Both the position numbers and the translations under genes were made by a program. Shown in pieces: positions 27,158 to 35,498 of a stretch of DNA of 64,000 bases; position 1 is the stretch's first letter; every line of letters starts with the position of its first letter. The notes below the pieces were generated by a model. The model searched no databases, was not told the DNA's origin, and saw nothing but the letters and a program-made list of their open reading frames with translations. This stretch comes from Rhizobium redzepovicii (GTDB lineage Bacteria > Pseudomonadota > Alphaproteobacteria > Rhizobiales > Rhizobiaceae): NCBI RefSeq assembly GCF_019793435.1, contig NZ_JAILYH010000011.1, positions 124,001-188,000 on the forward strand, read 5' to 3'.

Positions 27158-27955
27158 ATGCGCCGGCTTTTGTTTTGCGTTCTGCCTCTGGCCATTCTCC
27201 TGGCAGGCTGCTCCTCTTCTGGCCACGACTATCTCGAAACAGCATCGATCAAGCCGAAGACGCGATTCAAGGACACCGATCCGCAGGATTTCGGCCCGAA
27301 ACATCCGCGGCAGAACCAGGTCCACGGCATCGATATCTCCAAATGGCAGGGCGATATCGACTGGGCGACGGTCAAAAATTCCGGTGTCGCCTTCGCTTTC
27401 ATCAAGGCGACGGAAGGCAAGGACAGGGTCGATCCGCGCTTCGACGAATACTGGCGCGAGGCGCGCGCCGCCGGCATCCCGCACGCGCCCTACCATTTCT
27501 ATTATTTCTGCTCCTCGGCCGATCAGCAGGCCGACTGGTTCATCCGCAACGTGCCGAAGGAGGCGATGCGCCTGCCGCCGGTGCTCGACGTCGAATGGAA
27601 CGCCGAATCGAAGACCTGCCGCTACCGTCCCGACCCGGAAACGGTGCGCGCCGAAATGCAGCGTTTCATGGACCGGCTGGAGGCCTATTACGGCAAACGC
27701 CCGATCATCTACACCTCGGTCGATTTCCACCGCGACAATCTCGCCGGTTACTTCCAGGATTATCATTTCTGGGTGCGTTCGGTGGCAAAACACCCCGAAG
27801 TGACCTATTCCGACCGCCGCTGGGCCTTCTGGCAATATACCTCGACCGGCGTCATTCCGGGCATCAGCGGTCCCACGGATATCAATGTCTTTGCCGGCAG
27901 TGCAAAGAACTGGAACAATTGGGTCGCTGCCGTTTCCAAGGATAGAAATTCTTAG
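27158..27955 (+). CDS. GH25-family muramidase, lipoprotein
   Basis: A 265-residue lysozyme-type glycosidase. The signal peptide ends in a lipobox, LLAGC, near residue 18. The GH25 domain begins with HGIDISKWQGDIDW near 63 (catalytic aspartate) and contains LDVEWN near 145 (DxE pair), YGKRPIIYTS near 183 and WQYTSTG near 230. It should hydrolyse MurNAc-GlcNAc bonds in the periplasm or outside. The second ATG (27158) is chosen because the purine-rich ACGGG lies seven bases before it and only one base before the first ATG. Confidence 0.9.
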   Translation: MRRLLFCVLPLAILLAGCSSSGHDYLETASIKPKTRFKDTDPQDFGPKHPRQNQVHGIDISKWQGDIDWATVKNSGVAFAFIKATEGKDRVDPRFDEYWREARAAGIPHAPYHFYYFCSSADQQADWFIRNVPKEAMRLPPVLDVEWNAESKTCRYRPDPETVRAEMQRFMDRLEAYYGKRPIIYTSVDFHRDNLAGYFQDYHFWVRSVAKHPEVTYSDRRWAFWQYTSTGVIPGISGPTDINVFAGSAKNWNNWVAAVSKDRNS

Positions 27956-28036
27956 TAACGTCTTTCAATGTTTCTTGCTTCCGTCACATTCCTCTGGGAA
28001 AGCGACGGACATCCATTTGATATAAGGACCGCATCC

Positions 28037-29263
28037 ATGCACCGCTCGCTCGCAAGCCGCTCTGCACTCGCCCTCCTGTTTGCCCTCGCCCTTGCGGGCG
28101 GCGCAGCCGCCCAGCAGGCACCTGCGGCGGATCCAGCCGCTCCGGCAGCACCCTGCGGCGGCGATCTGTCCGCCTTCCTTGAAGGCGTCAAGAAGGATGC
28201 AGTTGCCGCCGGCGCAAGCCCGGCAGCCGCCGACTCCGCTCTTGCCGACGCCGAGATCGACCCCAAGGTTCTGAGCCGGGATCGGGCCCAGGGCGTCTTC
28301 AAGCAGACCTTCCTTGAATTCTCCCAGCGCACCGTCAGCCAGGCTCGCCTCGACATCGGCCGCCAGAAGATGAAGCAATATGCCGACGTCTTTGCCCGCG
28401 CCGAACAGGAATTCGGCGTTCCCGCTGGCGTCATCACCGCTTTCTGGGCGATGGAAACCGATTTCGGCGCCGTCCAGGGTGATTTCAACACCCGCAACGC
28501 CCTGGTGACGCTGTCGCATGACTGCCGCCGCCCGGAGCTCTTCCGCCCACAGCTGATCGCCCTCATCGAGATGGTCCAGCACGGCGATCTCGACCCCGCC
28601 ACCAATACCGGCGCCTGGGCCGGCGAGATCGGCCAGGTGCAGATGCTGCCGCGCGACATCATCGCCTACGGCATGGACGGCGACGGCGACGGTCATGTCC
28701 GCCTGAAGCAGAGCGGCCCGGACGCCATCCTGACGGCGGCTAAGTTCATCCAGCATCTCGGCTTCGAGCGCGGCCAGCCCTGGCTGCAGGAAGTCACCCT
28801 GCCCGATAACCTGCCCTGGGAGAAATCCGGCCTCGGCGGCACGATGACGGCAGGCGAATGGTTCGCGCTCGGCGTCAAGCCGCGCGACGGCAACACCGCC
28901 TTCGGCAACCTCGAAGGCGATCTGGTGCTGCCGCAGGGCCGCATGGGACCGGCCTTCATCGCCTACCCGAATTTCAAGATCTATCTCGAATGGAACAAGT
29001 CGTTCATCTACACGACCTCGGCCGCGTATTTCGGGACCCGGCTTTCCGGCGCCCCGACCTATCTCAAGGGCGTGCCGGAACAGGGCCTCGCCAACGACCA
29101 GATGAAGACGCTGCAGACCAAATTGCAGTCGCTCGGGCATGATGTCGGCGAGATCGACGGCATCCTCGGCTCCGGCACGCGTGTCGCGATCCAGAAAGAG
29201 CAGCAGCGCCTCGGCATGCCGGCCGACGGCTGGGCAACGCCTGCCCTCCTCAACGCTCTCTGA
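28037..29263 (+). CDS. MltB-like lytic murein transglycosylase with PG-binding domain
   Basis: A 408-residue secreted enzyme with a clear signal peptide (cleavage near AAA-QQ, residue 26). The SLT_2 domain (~40-330) has the catalytic glutamate in WAMETDFG near 141 and the SHDCRRP and GEIGQVQMLPRD motifs. A C-terminal peptidoglycan_binding_1 repeat spans ~345-408 (LQSLGHDVGEIDGILGSG). The start at 28037 is preferred over an earlier in-frame ATG because only it opens with a signal peptide. It follows the GH25 gene by 81 bases. Confidence 0.9.
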   Translation: MHRSLASRSALALLFALALAGGAAAQQAPAADPAAPAAPCGGDLSAFLEGVKKDAVAAGASPAAADSALADAEIDPKVLSRDRAQGVFKQTFLEFSQRTVSQARLDIGRQKMKQYADVFARAEQEFGVPAGVITAFWAMETDFGAVQGDFNTRNALVTLSHDCRRPELFRPQLIALIEMVQHGDLDPATNTGAWAGEIGQVQMLPRDIIAYGMDGDGDGHVRLKQSGPDAILTAAKFIQHLGFERGQPWLQEVTLPDNLPWEKSGLGGTMTAGEWFALGVKPRDGNTAFGNLEGDLVLPQGRMGPAFIAYPNFKIYLEWNKSFIYTTSAAYFGTRLSGAPTYLKGVPEQGLANDQMKTLQTKLQSLGHDVGEIDGILGSGTRVAIQKEQQRLGMPADGWATPALLNAL

Positions 29264-29395
29264 TCGCCGCCTGCACCTCACCGCCACCCGCGTCGCAAGA
29301 AACGGGTGGCGCGGTCCGCCGTCTGCGCTAAGCATGAGCCCTGACAGCCGGTGCCGGTTTTTAGCAACCGAGCGGCTTACGGTGGAGGAACCGGT

Positions 29396-30301
29396 ATGGA
29401 CAGCAGAATGAATGCCTGGACCTGGGGCCTGCTGCTCCTGCTCGGCCTGATCTGGGGAGGCTCCTTCTTCTTTGCCCGCATTGCCGTTCAGCATGTGCCG
29501 CCGCTGACCCTTGTCTTCCTTCGGCTGCTGCTCGCCGCGCTGGCGCTTCACGTCTATATCGCCGGCCGCTTCGACGTCTATTCGATCCTCAAGGCGCGCT
29601 GGCGCGAATTCCTGATCCTTGGGCTCATCAACAATGCTCTGCCGCATGCGTTGATCTTTTTCGGCCAGACCCGCATCGGCGCCGGTCTTGCCGCGATCCT
29701 GAACGCGACGACGCCGATCTGGACCGTGCTGATTGCCAACTACTTCACCTCGGACGAGAAGCTGTCCTCGGCAAAGATCGCCGGCTGCCTCGTCGGCCTC
29801 GCCGGAACGATCGTGCTGATCGGCCCCGGCCTGGCGGCCGGCGGCGAAGCGCCGCTCTGGGCTCTGCTGCTTCCCGTGCTCGCCGCCGTCTCCTATGGCT
29901 TTGCCGCCACCTACGGCAAGCGGTTCAAGGATGTTCCCGCACCGGTCACCGCGGCCGGCCAGTTGACGGCATCCTCGCTGATAACTCTGCCGCTGTCGCT
30001 GCTGGCCGATCGTCCCTGGACGCTCCCGATGCCGCCGGTCGATATTCTCGTCGCCGTGCTGGCGCTGGCGCTGGTATCGACCGCCTTCGCCTATATCCTC
30101 TATTTCCGGATCATGGCGGCGGCAGGTGCCACCAACGCCTCGCTCGTCACCTTGCTTGTGCCGCCGAGCGCCATCCTTCTCGGTGTGCTTTTCCTCGGCG
30201 AAAGGCTCACACCCGGCGAATTCGCCGGCATGGCGCTGATCGGTTTCGGCCTCGTCATTCTCGACGGCCGCGCCTATCGCCGGATGGTGAAGACCACCTG
30301 A
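29396..30301 (+). CDS. EamA/DMT-family transporter
   Basis: A 301-residue inner-membrane protein with about ten helices in two EamA repeats. The first repeat starts with WTWGLLLLLGLIWGGSFFF and contains HALIFFGQTRIGAGLAAIL; the second shows SLVTLLVPPSAILLGVLFLGE, both typical of the drug/metabolite transporter superfamily. Substrate unknown. The ATG at 29396 has GGAGG eight bases upstream. Confidence 0.9.
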   Translation: MDSRMNAWTWGLLLLLGLIWGGSFFFARIAVQHVPPLTLVFLRLLLAALALHVYIAGRFDVYSILKARWREFLILGLINNALPHALIFFGQTRIGAGLAAILNATTPIWTVLIANYFTSDEKLSSAKIAGCLVGLAGTIVLIGPGLAAGGEAPLWALLLPVLAAVSYGFAATYGKRFKDVPAPVTAAGQLTASSLITLPLSLLADRPWTLPMPPVDILVAVLALALVSTAFAYILYFRIMAAAGATNASLVTLLVPPSAILLGVLFLGERLTPGEFAGMALIGFGLVILDGRAYRRMVKTT

Positions 30302-30385
30302 TCCAGGTTGCGAATTCCGCGTGTTTTCAACCGCTTGCCTCTTCGCCATGTTTTCGGCGCATAGGTAAACCGGCAATCGCCGGAT

Positions 30386-30400
30386 TTAACGGCACGTTAA
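30386..30400 (+). promoter_or_regulatory. CtrA box (TTAA-N7-TTAA)
   Basis: TTAA at 30386-30389 and TTAA at 30397-30400 are separated by exactly seven bases, a full match to the alphaproteobacterial CtrA consensus. The box lies 165 bases upstream of the 25-codon peptide gene and inside an AT-rich stretch that continues to about 30440. The rest of 30302-30564 shows no gene. Confidence 0.4.
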
Positions 30401-30564
30401 AATCTGTGAACAAAAATTTATCGAATATAATCGATTAGTTTCAACGGCTTGCCGCTAGCCTCGCCGACTTGTCCACCGCGCCCTTCGGCAGCGCAGCATA
30501 GAATCCGCTTCCCAACCGACATATTTCCGACATATTATCGGCCGGTTAACGCGAGGAGACAGAC

Positions 30565-30642
30565 ATGGGACTCACGCAATCCTTGAATGTTCTGTTGGTC
30601 AGTGCAGCGTTTGCTTTCGTTCTGTCCATGCTCTTCATCTGA
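30565..30642 (+). CDS. 25-residue single-helix membrane peptide
   Basis: A short frame with an ATG seven bases after GAGGAGA, a strong ribosome site. The product MGLTQSLNVLLVSAAFAFVL then SMLFI is a polar N-cap followed by one unbroken hydrophobic helix, as in many bacterial small membrane proteins. It is followed by 62 bases and a strong terminator, so it looks like a self-contained transcription unit between the DMT gene and metF. It is not recognised as a named family. Function unknown. Confidence 0.6.
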   Translation: MGLTQSLNVLLVSAAFAFVLSMLFI

Positions 30643-30703
30643 GCTGGCCGATGAAAGTGGAATGACTGGTAGTACCTGAACTCCCCTGATCAATCCGCTA
30701 ATG

Positions 30704-30737
30704 AAAAAGCGCATGTCCCGCCCGACATGCGCTTTTT
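30704..30737. terminator. Bidirectional intrinsic terminator
   Basis: A perfect 14-bp stem, AAAAAGCGCATGTC and its complement, encloses a six-base loop. The A-rich and T-rich ends make it usable from both sides, ending the small-peptide transcript and the convergent metF operon. Confidence 0.9.
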
Positions 30738-30758
30738 CACCTTTTCAAACCCTTTAGA

Positions 30759-31661
30759 TCAGGCCGCAGCGCCCGCGCTTTTTGCCGGCCGGCGGCAAAA
30801 GCCGAGATTGTCGAGCACAGCGGAAACCAGCGGCGCGCGGTTCATCGTGTAGAGATGGAACTCATGGATGCCGCGCCGGACGAGATCCTCGATCTGTTCG
30901 GCGGCGATATCGGCGGCGACCTTTGCCCGCTCCTCGGGCTTGTCGTCGAAGCCGGCGAAGCGTTCATCGAGGAAGGCCGGGATGATCGTGCCGCAGGCGC
31001 CGGCGAAACGCTTCAGCTGCGTCAGGTTCTGGATCGGCATGATACCGGGCACAACGGGGATCGAGACCCCGGCAGCGCGCACCTTCTCCAGGTAGCGCTC
31101 GAAATTGTCGTTGTCGAAGAAGAACTGTGTCAGCGCCCGGTCGGCGCCGTTATCGGCCTTGCGCTTCAGCATGTCGATATCGGCGGCCGTGTCACGGCTT
31201 TCCGGGTGTTTTTCCGGATAGGCGGAGACCGAAATCTCGAAATCGCCGACCGACTTAAGGCCAGCCACCAGCTCGGCCGCATTGGCATAGCCGCCGGGAT
31301 GCGGCTGGTAGGGGGCGCCGGCGCCGCCGGGCGCATCGCCGCGCAGCGCCACGAAATGCGTGACGCCGACCTTGCGGAACGTCTCGATCATCTGGTGCGT
31401 CTCTTCCTTCGTCGCGCCGACGCAGGTCAGGTGCGAAGCGGTGGCGAGCGGCGTCTGCGACAGGAAACGCGTGACGGCGGTCAGTGTCGGCGCCTTGGTG
31501 GTCCCGCCGGCGCCATAGGTAACCGAGACGAAATCCGGGTCCCAGTCCTGCAGTTTGCTGACCGTATCCCAGAGCTGACCTTCCATCTCCTCCGATTTCG
31601 GCGGGAAGAATTCGAAGGAGATCCCGATGTTGCGGCCGCGTGCCTCGTTATTCAAAGCCAT
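30759..31661 (-). CDS. metF: 5,10-methylenetetrahydrofolate reductase MetF
   Basis: FAD enzyme that reduces methylene-THF to 5-methyl-THF, the methyl donor for methionine synthesis. From the ATG at 31661 the product is 300 residues. It has SFEFFPPKSEEME near residue 15 (catalytic region), SVTYGAGG near 48, a THFVALRGD segment near 115 and the RAL...QFFFD strand near 178. The start is favoured by GGGAGAG seven bases upstream. It begins one base after the stop of the ArsR-methyltransferase regulator, so both are in one operon. Confidence 0.95.
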   Translation of the reverse strand: MALNNEARGRNIGISFEFFPPKSEEMEGQLWDTVSKLQDWDPDFVSVTYGAGGTTKAPTLTAVTRFLSQTPLATASHLTCVGATKEETHQMIETFRKVGVTHFVALRGDAPGGAGAPYQPHPGGYANAAELVAGLKSVGDFEISVSAYPEKHPESRDTAADIDMLKRKADNGADRALTQFFFDNDNFERYLEKVRAAGVSIPVVPGIMPIQNLTQLKRFAGACGTIIPAFLDERFAGFDDKPEERAKVAADIAAEQIEDLVRRGIHEFHLYTMNRAPLVSAVLDNLGFCRRPAKSAGAAA

Positions 31662-31662
31662 G

Positions 31663-32688
31663 TCATACTCTCCCGGCAAATGTAGGTTCGGCGCCTTCGC
31701 TTAGTTGCGAAGCCATCAAGCGCCTCGGATCGCGCGCGAGCCAGACGGTGACCGTCAACCCCTGCCCGCTTTGCTGACCCGGATGAAGGTCCACGACCTG
31801 CTCGACGTCGAGCCCGGCCCTGTGCAGCCAGTCGGATATCGCCTGGTGCGAAAAGCCGAGACGGACATGCGCATGCTCGTCGCGGAGATATTCGAGCGTG
31901 TGCGGCGCAAGGTCGATGACCACGAGCCGGCCACCCGGCCGGAGCATGCGCGCCGCTTCCGCGATCGCAATTTCCGGCTGGTCGAAGAAATGCAGCACCT
32001 GGTGGATCGTCACCAGATCGAAATCCTGGCCCTCGAACGGCAGGTTCAAGATATCGGCATGGCGCACGGTGGCCTTGGTGATGCGGGACTTATCGAGATT
32101 GGCGCGCGCCACGCTCAGCATGTCGCGGCTGGCATCGACGCCGATCGCCCGCCGGTAGAGCCCCGACAGCAGTTCGAGGATGCGGCCGGTGCCGGTGCCG
32201 AGATCGAGCAGCGAATCGATCGGCTGACTGCCGAGCAGCCGGATGACGGCGGCGTCGACCTCTTCATCGGCGGCATGCAGGCGGCGAAGCTCGTCCCACT
32301 CAGCGGCGTTGCGGCTGAAATAGGCCTGCGCCCGCTCGGCGCGCTGGCGCTTGACCTGCGACAGCCTTTCGCCGTCGCGAAGCACGGTCGGATCGTTCTC
32401 GGAGACATGCTTCAGTAATGCCCGCACCAGCATCGCCGCCTTGCCCTCCTGCTTGAGGCGGAAATAGGCCCAGGCGCCTTCCTGGTAGCGTTCGATCAGT
32501 TCGGCCTCGCCAAGCAGCTTCAGGTGGCGGGAGATGCGGGGCTGGGATTGGCCGAGAATTTCGGTAAGATCGGTTACCGTCAGGTCGCCGCTGTCGAGAA
32601 GCGCCAGAAGACGCAGGCGCGTGGGCTCGCCGGCCGCCTTCATGACGTCCACCAGCGCATCCAGTCCAAGCTTCAAGGGTTCGCTCAT
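31663..32688 (-). CDS. ArsR-family regulator fused to a SAM-binding methyltransferase domain (SahR-like)
   Basis: A 341-residue two-domain protein. Residues ~10-90 form an ArsR winged helix (GEPTRLRLLALLDSGDLTV...LTEILGQSQPRISRHLKLL). Residues ~135-310 form a class I methyltransferase fold with motif I LLDLGTGTGRILELL and a VIDLAPH segment. Such fusions next to metF in proteobacteria are known as S-adenosylhomocysteine-responsive regulators of the methionine cycle (SahR group). SAH sensing here is inferred. The gene is preceded by a perfect palindrome and followed at one base by metF. Confidence 0.85.
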   Translation of the reverse strand: MSEPLKLGLDALVDVMKAAGEPTRLRLLALLDSGDLTVTDLTEILGQSQPRISRHLKLLGEAELIERYQEGAWAYFRLKQEGKAAMLVRALLKHVSENDPTVLRDGERLSQVKRQRAERAQAYFSRNAAEWDELRRLHAADEEVDAAVIRLLGSQPIDSLLDLGTGTGRILELLSGLYRRAIGVDASRDMLSVARANLDKSRITKATVRHADILNLPFEGQDFDLVTIHQVLHFFDQPEIAIAEAARMLRPGGRLVVIDLAPHTLEYLRDEHAHVRLGFSHQAISDWLHRAGLDVEQVVDLHPGQQSGQGLTVTVWLARDPRRLMASQLSEGAEPTFAGRV

Positions 32689-32706
32689 CTTCAGTCCAAT
32701 CAAGAT

Positions 32707-32722
32707 ATAAAGATATCTTTAT
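32707..32722. promoter_or_regulatory. 16-bp perfect palindrome, candidate operator of the ArsR regulator
   Basis: ATAAAGATATCTTTAT is fully self-complementary and begins 19 bases upstream of the regulator start. Its position, symmetry and AT-rich composition in a GC-rich genome fit an ArsR-family operator that controls the regulator-metF operon. Confidence 0.7.
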
Positions 32723-32800
32723 GTGATTTGGACGATGGTGACAAGCGGCATTTCGCGCTTGAGCGAAATTGCCTGCTCAAATTGCGACAGGCCAGACGTG

Positions 32801-32828
32801 AAAAAGCCCCGGTAGAAACCAGGGCTTC
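32801..32828 (-). terminator. Intrinsic terminator of ettA
   Basis: On the minus strand the stem AAGCCCTGGT / ACCGGGGCTT, with one mismatch and a four-base loop, is followed by a T-tract. It lies 23 bases beyond the ettA stop. Confidence 0.8.
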
Positions 32829-32850
32829 GTGACTGCAAAAACGGCTGCAA

Positions 32851-34500
32851 TCAGCGCGTCAGGCGCTTATGGGCCTGGCTGCCCGGATTGAGGGCATCGG
32901 GACCAAGACGACGCACCTTGTCCTGCTCATAATCCTCGAAATTGCCTTCGAACCATTCGACATGGCCTTCGCCTTCGAAAGCCAGGATGTGCGTCGCCAG
33001 GCGGTCGAGGAACATGCGATCGTGGCTGATGATGATGGCGCATCCGGCAAACGCCTCAAGCGCGCTTTCGAGCGCACCCAGGGTTTCCGTATCGAGGTCG
33101 TTGGTCGGTTCGTCGAGCAGCAGCACGTTGCCGCCGGCCTTGAGCATTTTGGCAAGGTGAACGCGGTTGCGCTGGCCGCCCGAGAGATTGCCGACCTTCT
33201 GCTGCTGATCGCCACCCTTGAAGTTGAAGGCGCCGCAATAGGCTCTGGAGTTCATATCGAACTTGCCGAGCTTGATGACCTCGGCGCCGCCAGAGATTTC
33301 CTCCCAGACGGTCTTGCTGCCGTCGAGTGCGTCGCGGCTCTGGTCGACATAACCAAGATGGACGGTCTCACCGATGCGGATCGATCCCGCATCCGGCCTT
33401 TCCTGGCCGGTGATCATACGGAACAGCGTCGTCTTGCCGGCGCCGTTCGGGCCGATAATGCCGACGATGCCGCCCGGCGGCAGCTTGATCGACAGGTCGT
33501 TGATCAGCGTGCGGCCCTCGAAGCCCTTGGTGATGCCTTCCATCTCGATGACCACCTGTCCCAAGCGCTCGCTGACCGGGATGATGATCTGCGCATCGCC
33601 GGGACGCTGCTTTTCGGCCGCCTCCACCAGCTGTTCATAGGACTTGATACGCGCCTTGGACTTGGCCTGACGAGCCTTCGGGCTGGAGGCGATCCATTCC
33701 TGTTCGCGGCTGATCGCCTTCTGGCGGCCGGCCTCTTCCCGGTTTTCCTGCTGCATGCGCTTGGCCTTGGCGAGCAGGTAGGCCGAGTAATTGCCTTCGT
33801 AGGGAATGCCGCGGCCGCGGTCGAGTTCGAGGATCCAGCCGGTGACGTTGTCCAGGAAGTAGCGATCGTGGGTGATCATCATCACGGCGCCCGGATAGTC
33901 GCGCAGATGCTTTTCGAGCCAGGCGATCGTCTCGGCGTCCAGGTGGTTGGTCGGTTCGTCGAGTAGCAGCAGGTCCGGCTGCGACAGCAGCAGCCGGCAG
34001 AGCGCGATACGGCGGCGCTCGCCGCCGGACAGGCTGGTGACATCGGCGTCGCGCGGCGGGCAGCGCAAGGCTTCCATCGCCATCTCGACCTGGCTTTCCA
34101 GATCCCAGAGGTTCTGGCTGTCGATGATGTCTTGAAGCTTGGCTCCCTCTTCCGCCGTCTCGTCGGAATAGTTCATCATCAGTTCATTGTAGCGTTCGAG
34201 CACGGCCGTCTTCGAGGCAACGCCTTCCATGACGTTTTCGAACACCGTCTTGTTGGGATCGATATGCGGCTCCTGCTCGAGGTAGCCGACCGTCGCTCCT
34301 TCGGCGAGCCAGGCTTCGCCGGTATATTCCTTGTCCTGGCCGGCGATGATGCGCAGCACAGTGGATTTACCGGCGCCGTTTGGCCCGAGAATACCGATCT
34401 TGGCATCCGGGTAGAAGGAAAGGTGGATGTTCTCCAAGATCTTCTTGTTGCCATAGGCCTTGTTGAGGCCGGACATATGATAGATGAACTGACGTGCCAT
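32851..34500 (-). CDS. ettA: Energy-dependent translational throttle protein EttA (ABC-F)
   Basis: A 549-residue soluble ABC-F ATPase that binds the ribosomal E site and gates the first elongation step according to energy charge. Two ABC domains are seen: Walker A GPNGAGKST near 39 with LSGGERRRIALCR and LLLDEPTNHLD, and GPNGAGKTT near 348 with LSGGQRNRVHL and LLLDEPTNDLD. The linker between them holds the basic arm region. There are no membrane segments. Length and motifs match EttA rather than Uup. Confidence 0.95.
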   Translation of the reverse strand: MARQFIYHMSGLNKAYGNKKILENIHLSFYPDAKIGILGPNGAGKSTVLRIIAGQDKEYTGEAWLAEGATVGYLEQEPHIDPNKTVFENVMEGVASKTAVLERYNELMMNYSDETAEEGAKLQDIIDSQNLWDLESQVEMAMEALRCPPRDADVTSLSGGERRRIALCRLLLSQPDLLLLDEPTNHLDAETIAWLEKHLRDYPGAVMMITHDRYFLDNVTGWILELDRGRGIPYEGNYSAYLLAKAKRMQQENREEAGRQKAISREQEWIASSPKARQAKSKARIKSYEQLVEAAEKQRPGDAQIIIPVSERLGQVVIEMEGITKGFEGRTLINDLSIKLPPGGIVGIIGPNGAGKTTLFRMITGQERPDAGSIRIGETVHLGYVDQSRDALDGSKTVWEEISGGAEVIKLGKFDMNSRAYCGAFNFKGGDQQQKVGNLSGGQRNRVHLAKMLKAGGNVLLLDEPTNDLDTETLGALESALEAFAGCAIIISHDRMFLDRLATHILAFEGEGHVEWFEGNFEDYEQDKVRRLGPDALNPGSQAHKRLTR

Positions 34501-34598
34501 GCTGCGCTGCTCCGGGCGGGAAACTTCGATTGTGCCGCTATGTAGGCGAAACAGCGCCTTCGGGCAACGCCGAAACCCGGTTTACGCAGGATTTCCGG

Positions 34599-35339
34599 TC
34601 AGAAGCCCGCTGCGTCGACGACGCCCTCGTCGCAGCCGAACGTCGTTTTTCCCGCGCCCTGGATCAGATCGCCAAGCCCGGTGCTCTTCGCCGACGCCGC
34701 CCCGGCGGCTTCCGAAAGCCCGATGGTCAACCCGCTGATCATCTTGACATTGCCGGCCCGACGGCAGCTCATCTTGACGCGTTCGCCGGCACCCGGCCCG
34801 AAGCTCTTGTCGAAAGCCGCCTTGATCGCCTCAGCCTTGACCGGCTTGCCGATATTAGCGGCGAAGAGATCGCGCACGGCCGAGGTGTTGAGCGCGCCGA
34901 CGAGGTGCACGCCGACGCCGAAATAATCCTCGGCGCTCATTTTCGTGCAGGTGCCGTGCTTTACCCATTCATGCCGTTCCAGGCCGGATTGTGTGCCGGG
35001 CATCGCCTTTGCCAGCGCCGCCTGCGTCTCGGCCGACAGCGTAACCGCCGGCAGCGTGTCCCACTTGCCGTCCTTGTCGGCCGCTTTCTGCTCGGCGCTC
35101 ACGTCGCAATAATCCTGCCGCATCGGCCAGAGCCCGTGCAGCGAAAAATTCGTCGCATCGGCGCGCTCGACGGTCTGGCTTGCGCATTCGGCCTTCTTCT
35201 GGTTCGTCTGGCAAAAGGCCGGCTGCCAGCTCGCCGAAAGAATAAAACGGGTGCGCCCACTAGCCTCCTGCGCCACGGCGGCGCCAGCAAGAACCATCGA
35301 TACGGCGAACGTCAAGGTACGCAACTGCATGCTGCTCAT
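34599..35339 (-). CDS. Secreted ribonuclease T2
   Basis: A 246-residue periplasmic endoribonuclease. A signal peptide (cleavage near AVA-QE, residue ~24) precedes an RNase T2 domain with both active-site blocks: CAS I FSLHGLWP near residue 69 and CAS II ERHEWVKHGTC near 127. Six or more cysteines fit the disulphide-rich fold. The ATG at 35339 has GGGGGTT six bases upstream; the frame is open much further but with no related sequence. It probably salvages external RNA for phosphate or nucleotides. Confidence 0.93.
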   Translation of the reverse strand: MSSMQLRTLTFAVSMVLAGAAVAQEASGRTRFILSASWQPAFCQTNQKKAECASQTVERADATNFSLHGLWPMRQDYCDVSAEQKAADKDGKWDTLPAVTLSAETQAALAKAMPGTQSGLERHEWVKHGTCTKMSAEDYFGVGVHLVGALNTSAVRDLFAANIGKPVKAEAIKAAFDKSFGPGAGERVKMSCRRAGNVKMISGLTIGLSEAAGAASAKSTGLGDLIQGAGKTTFGCDEGVVDAAGF

Positions 35340-35498
35340 TTCAACCCCCAAAAAAGAACAATACAGGAACAAATAAGCACGAAGATCGAAGACCCGCAAC
35401 CCTGAATCGCAGCAGGAACGCAATTTGTTATCGGATAAACCCGGAACCGATGTTGCTTTTGGGCGGTGATCTGGTCTGTTGCCGCAAGGAGGATCCCG

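Noticed and set aside
27965..30376. An 803-codon minus-strand open frame
   Set aside because: Antisense to the MltB-like and DMT genes; composition is that of a shadow frame.
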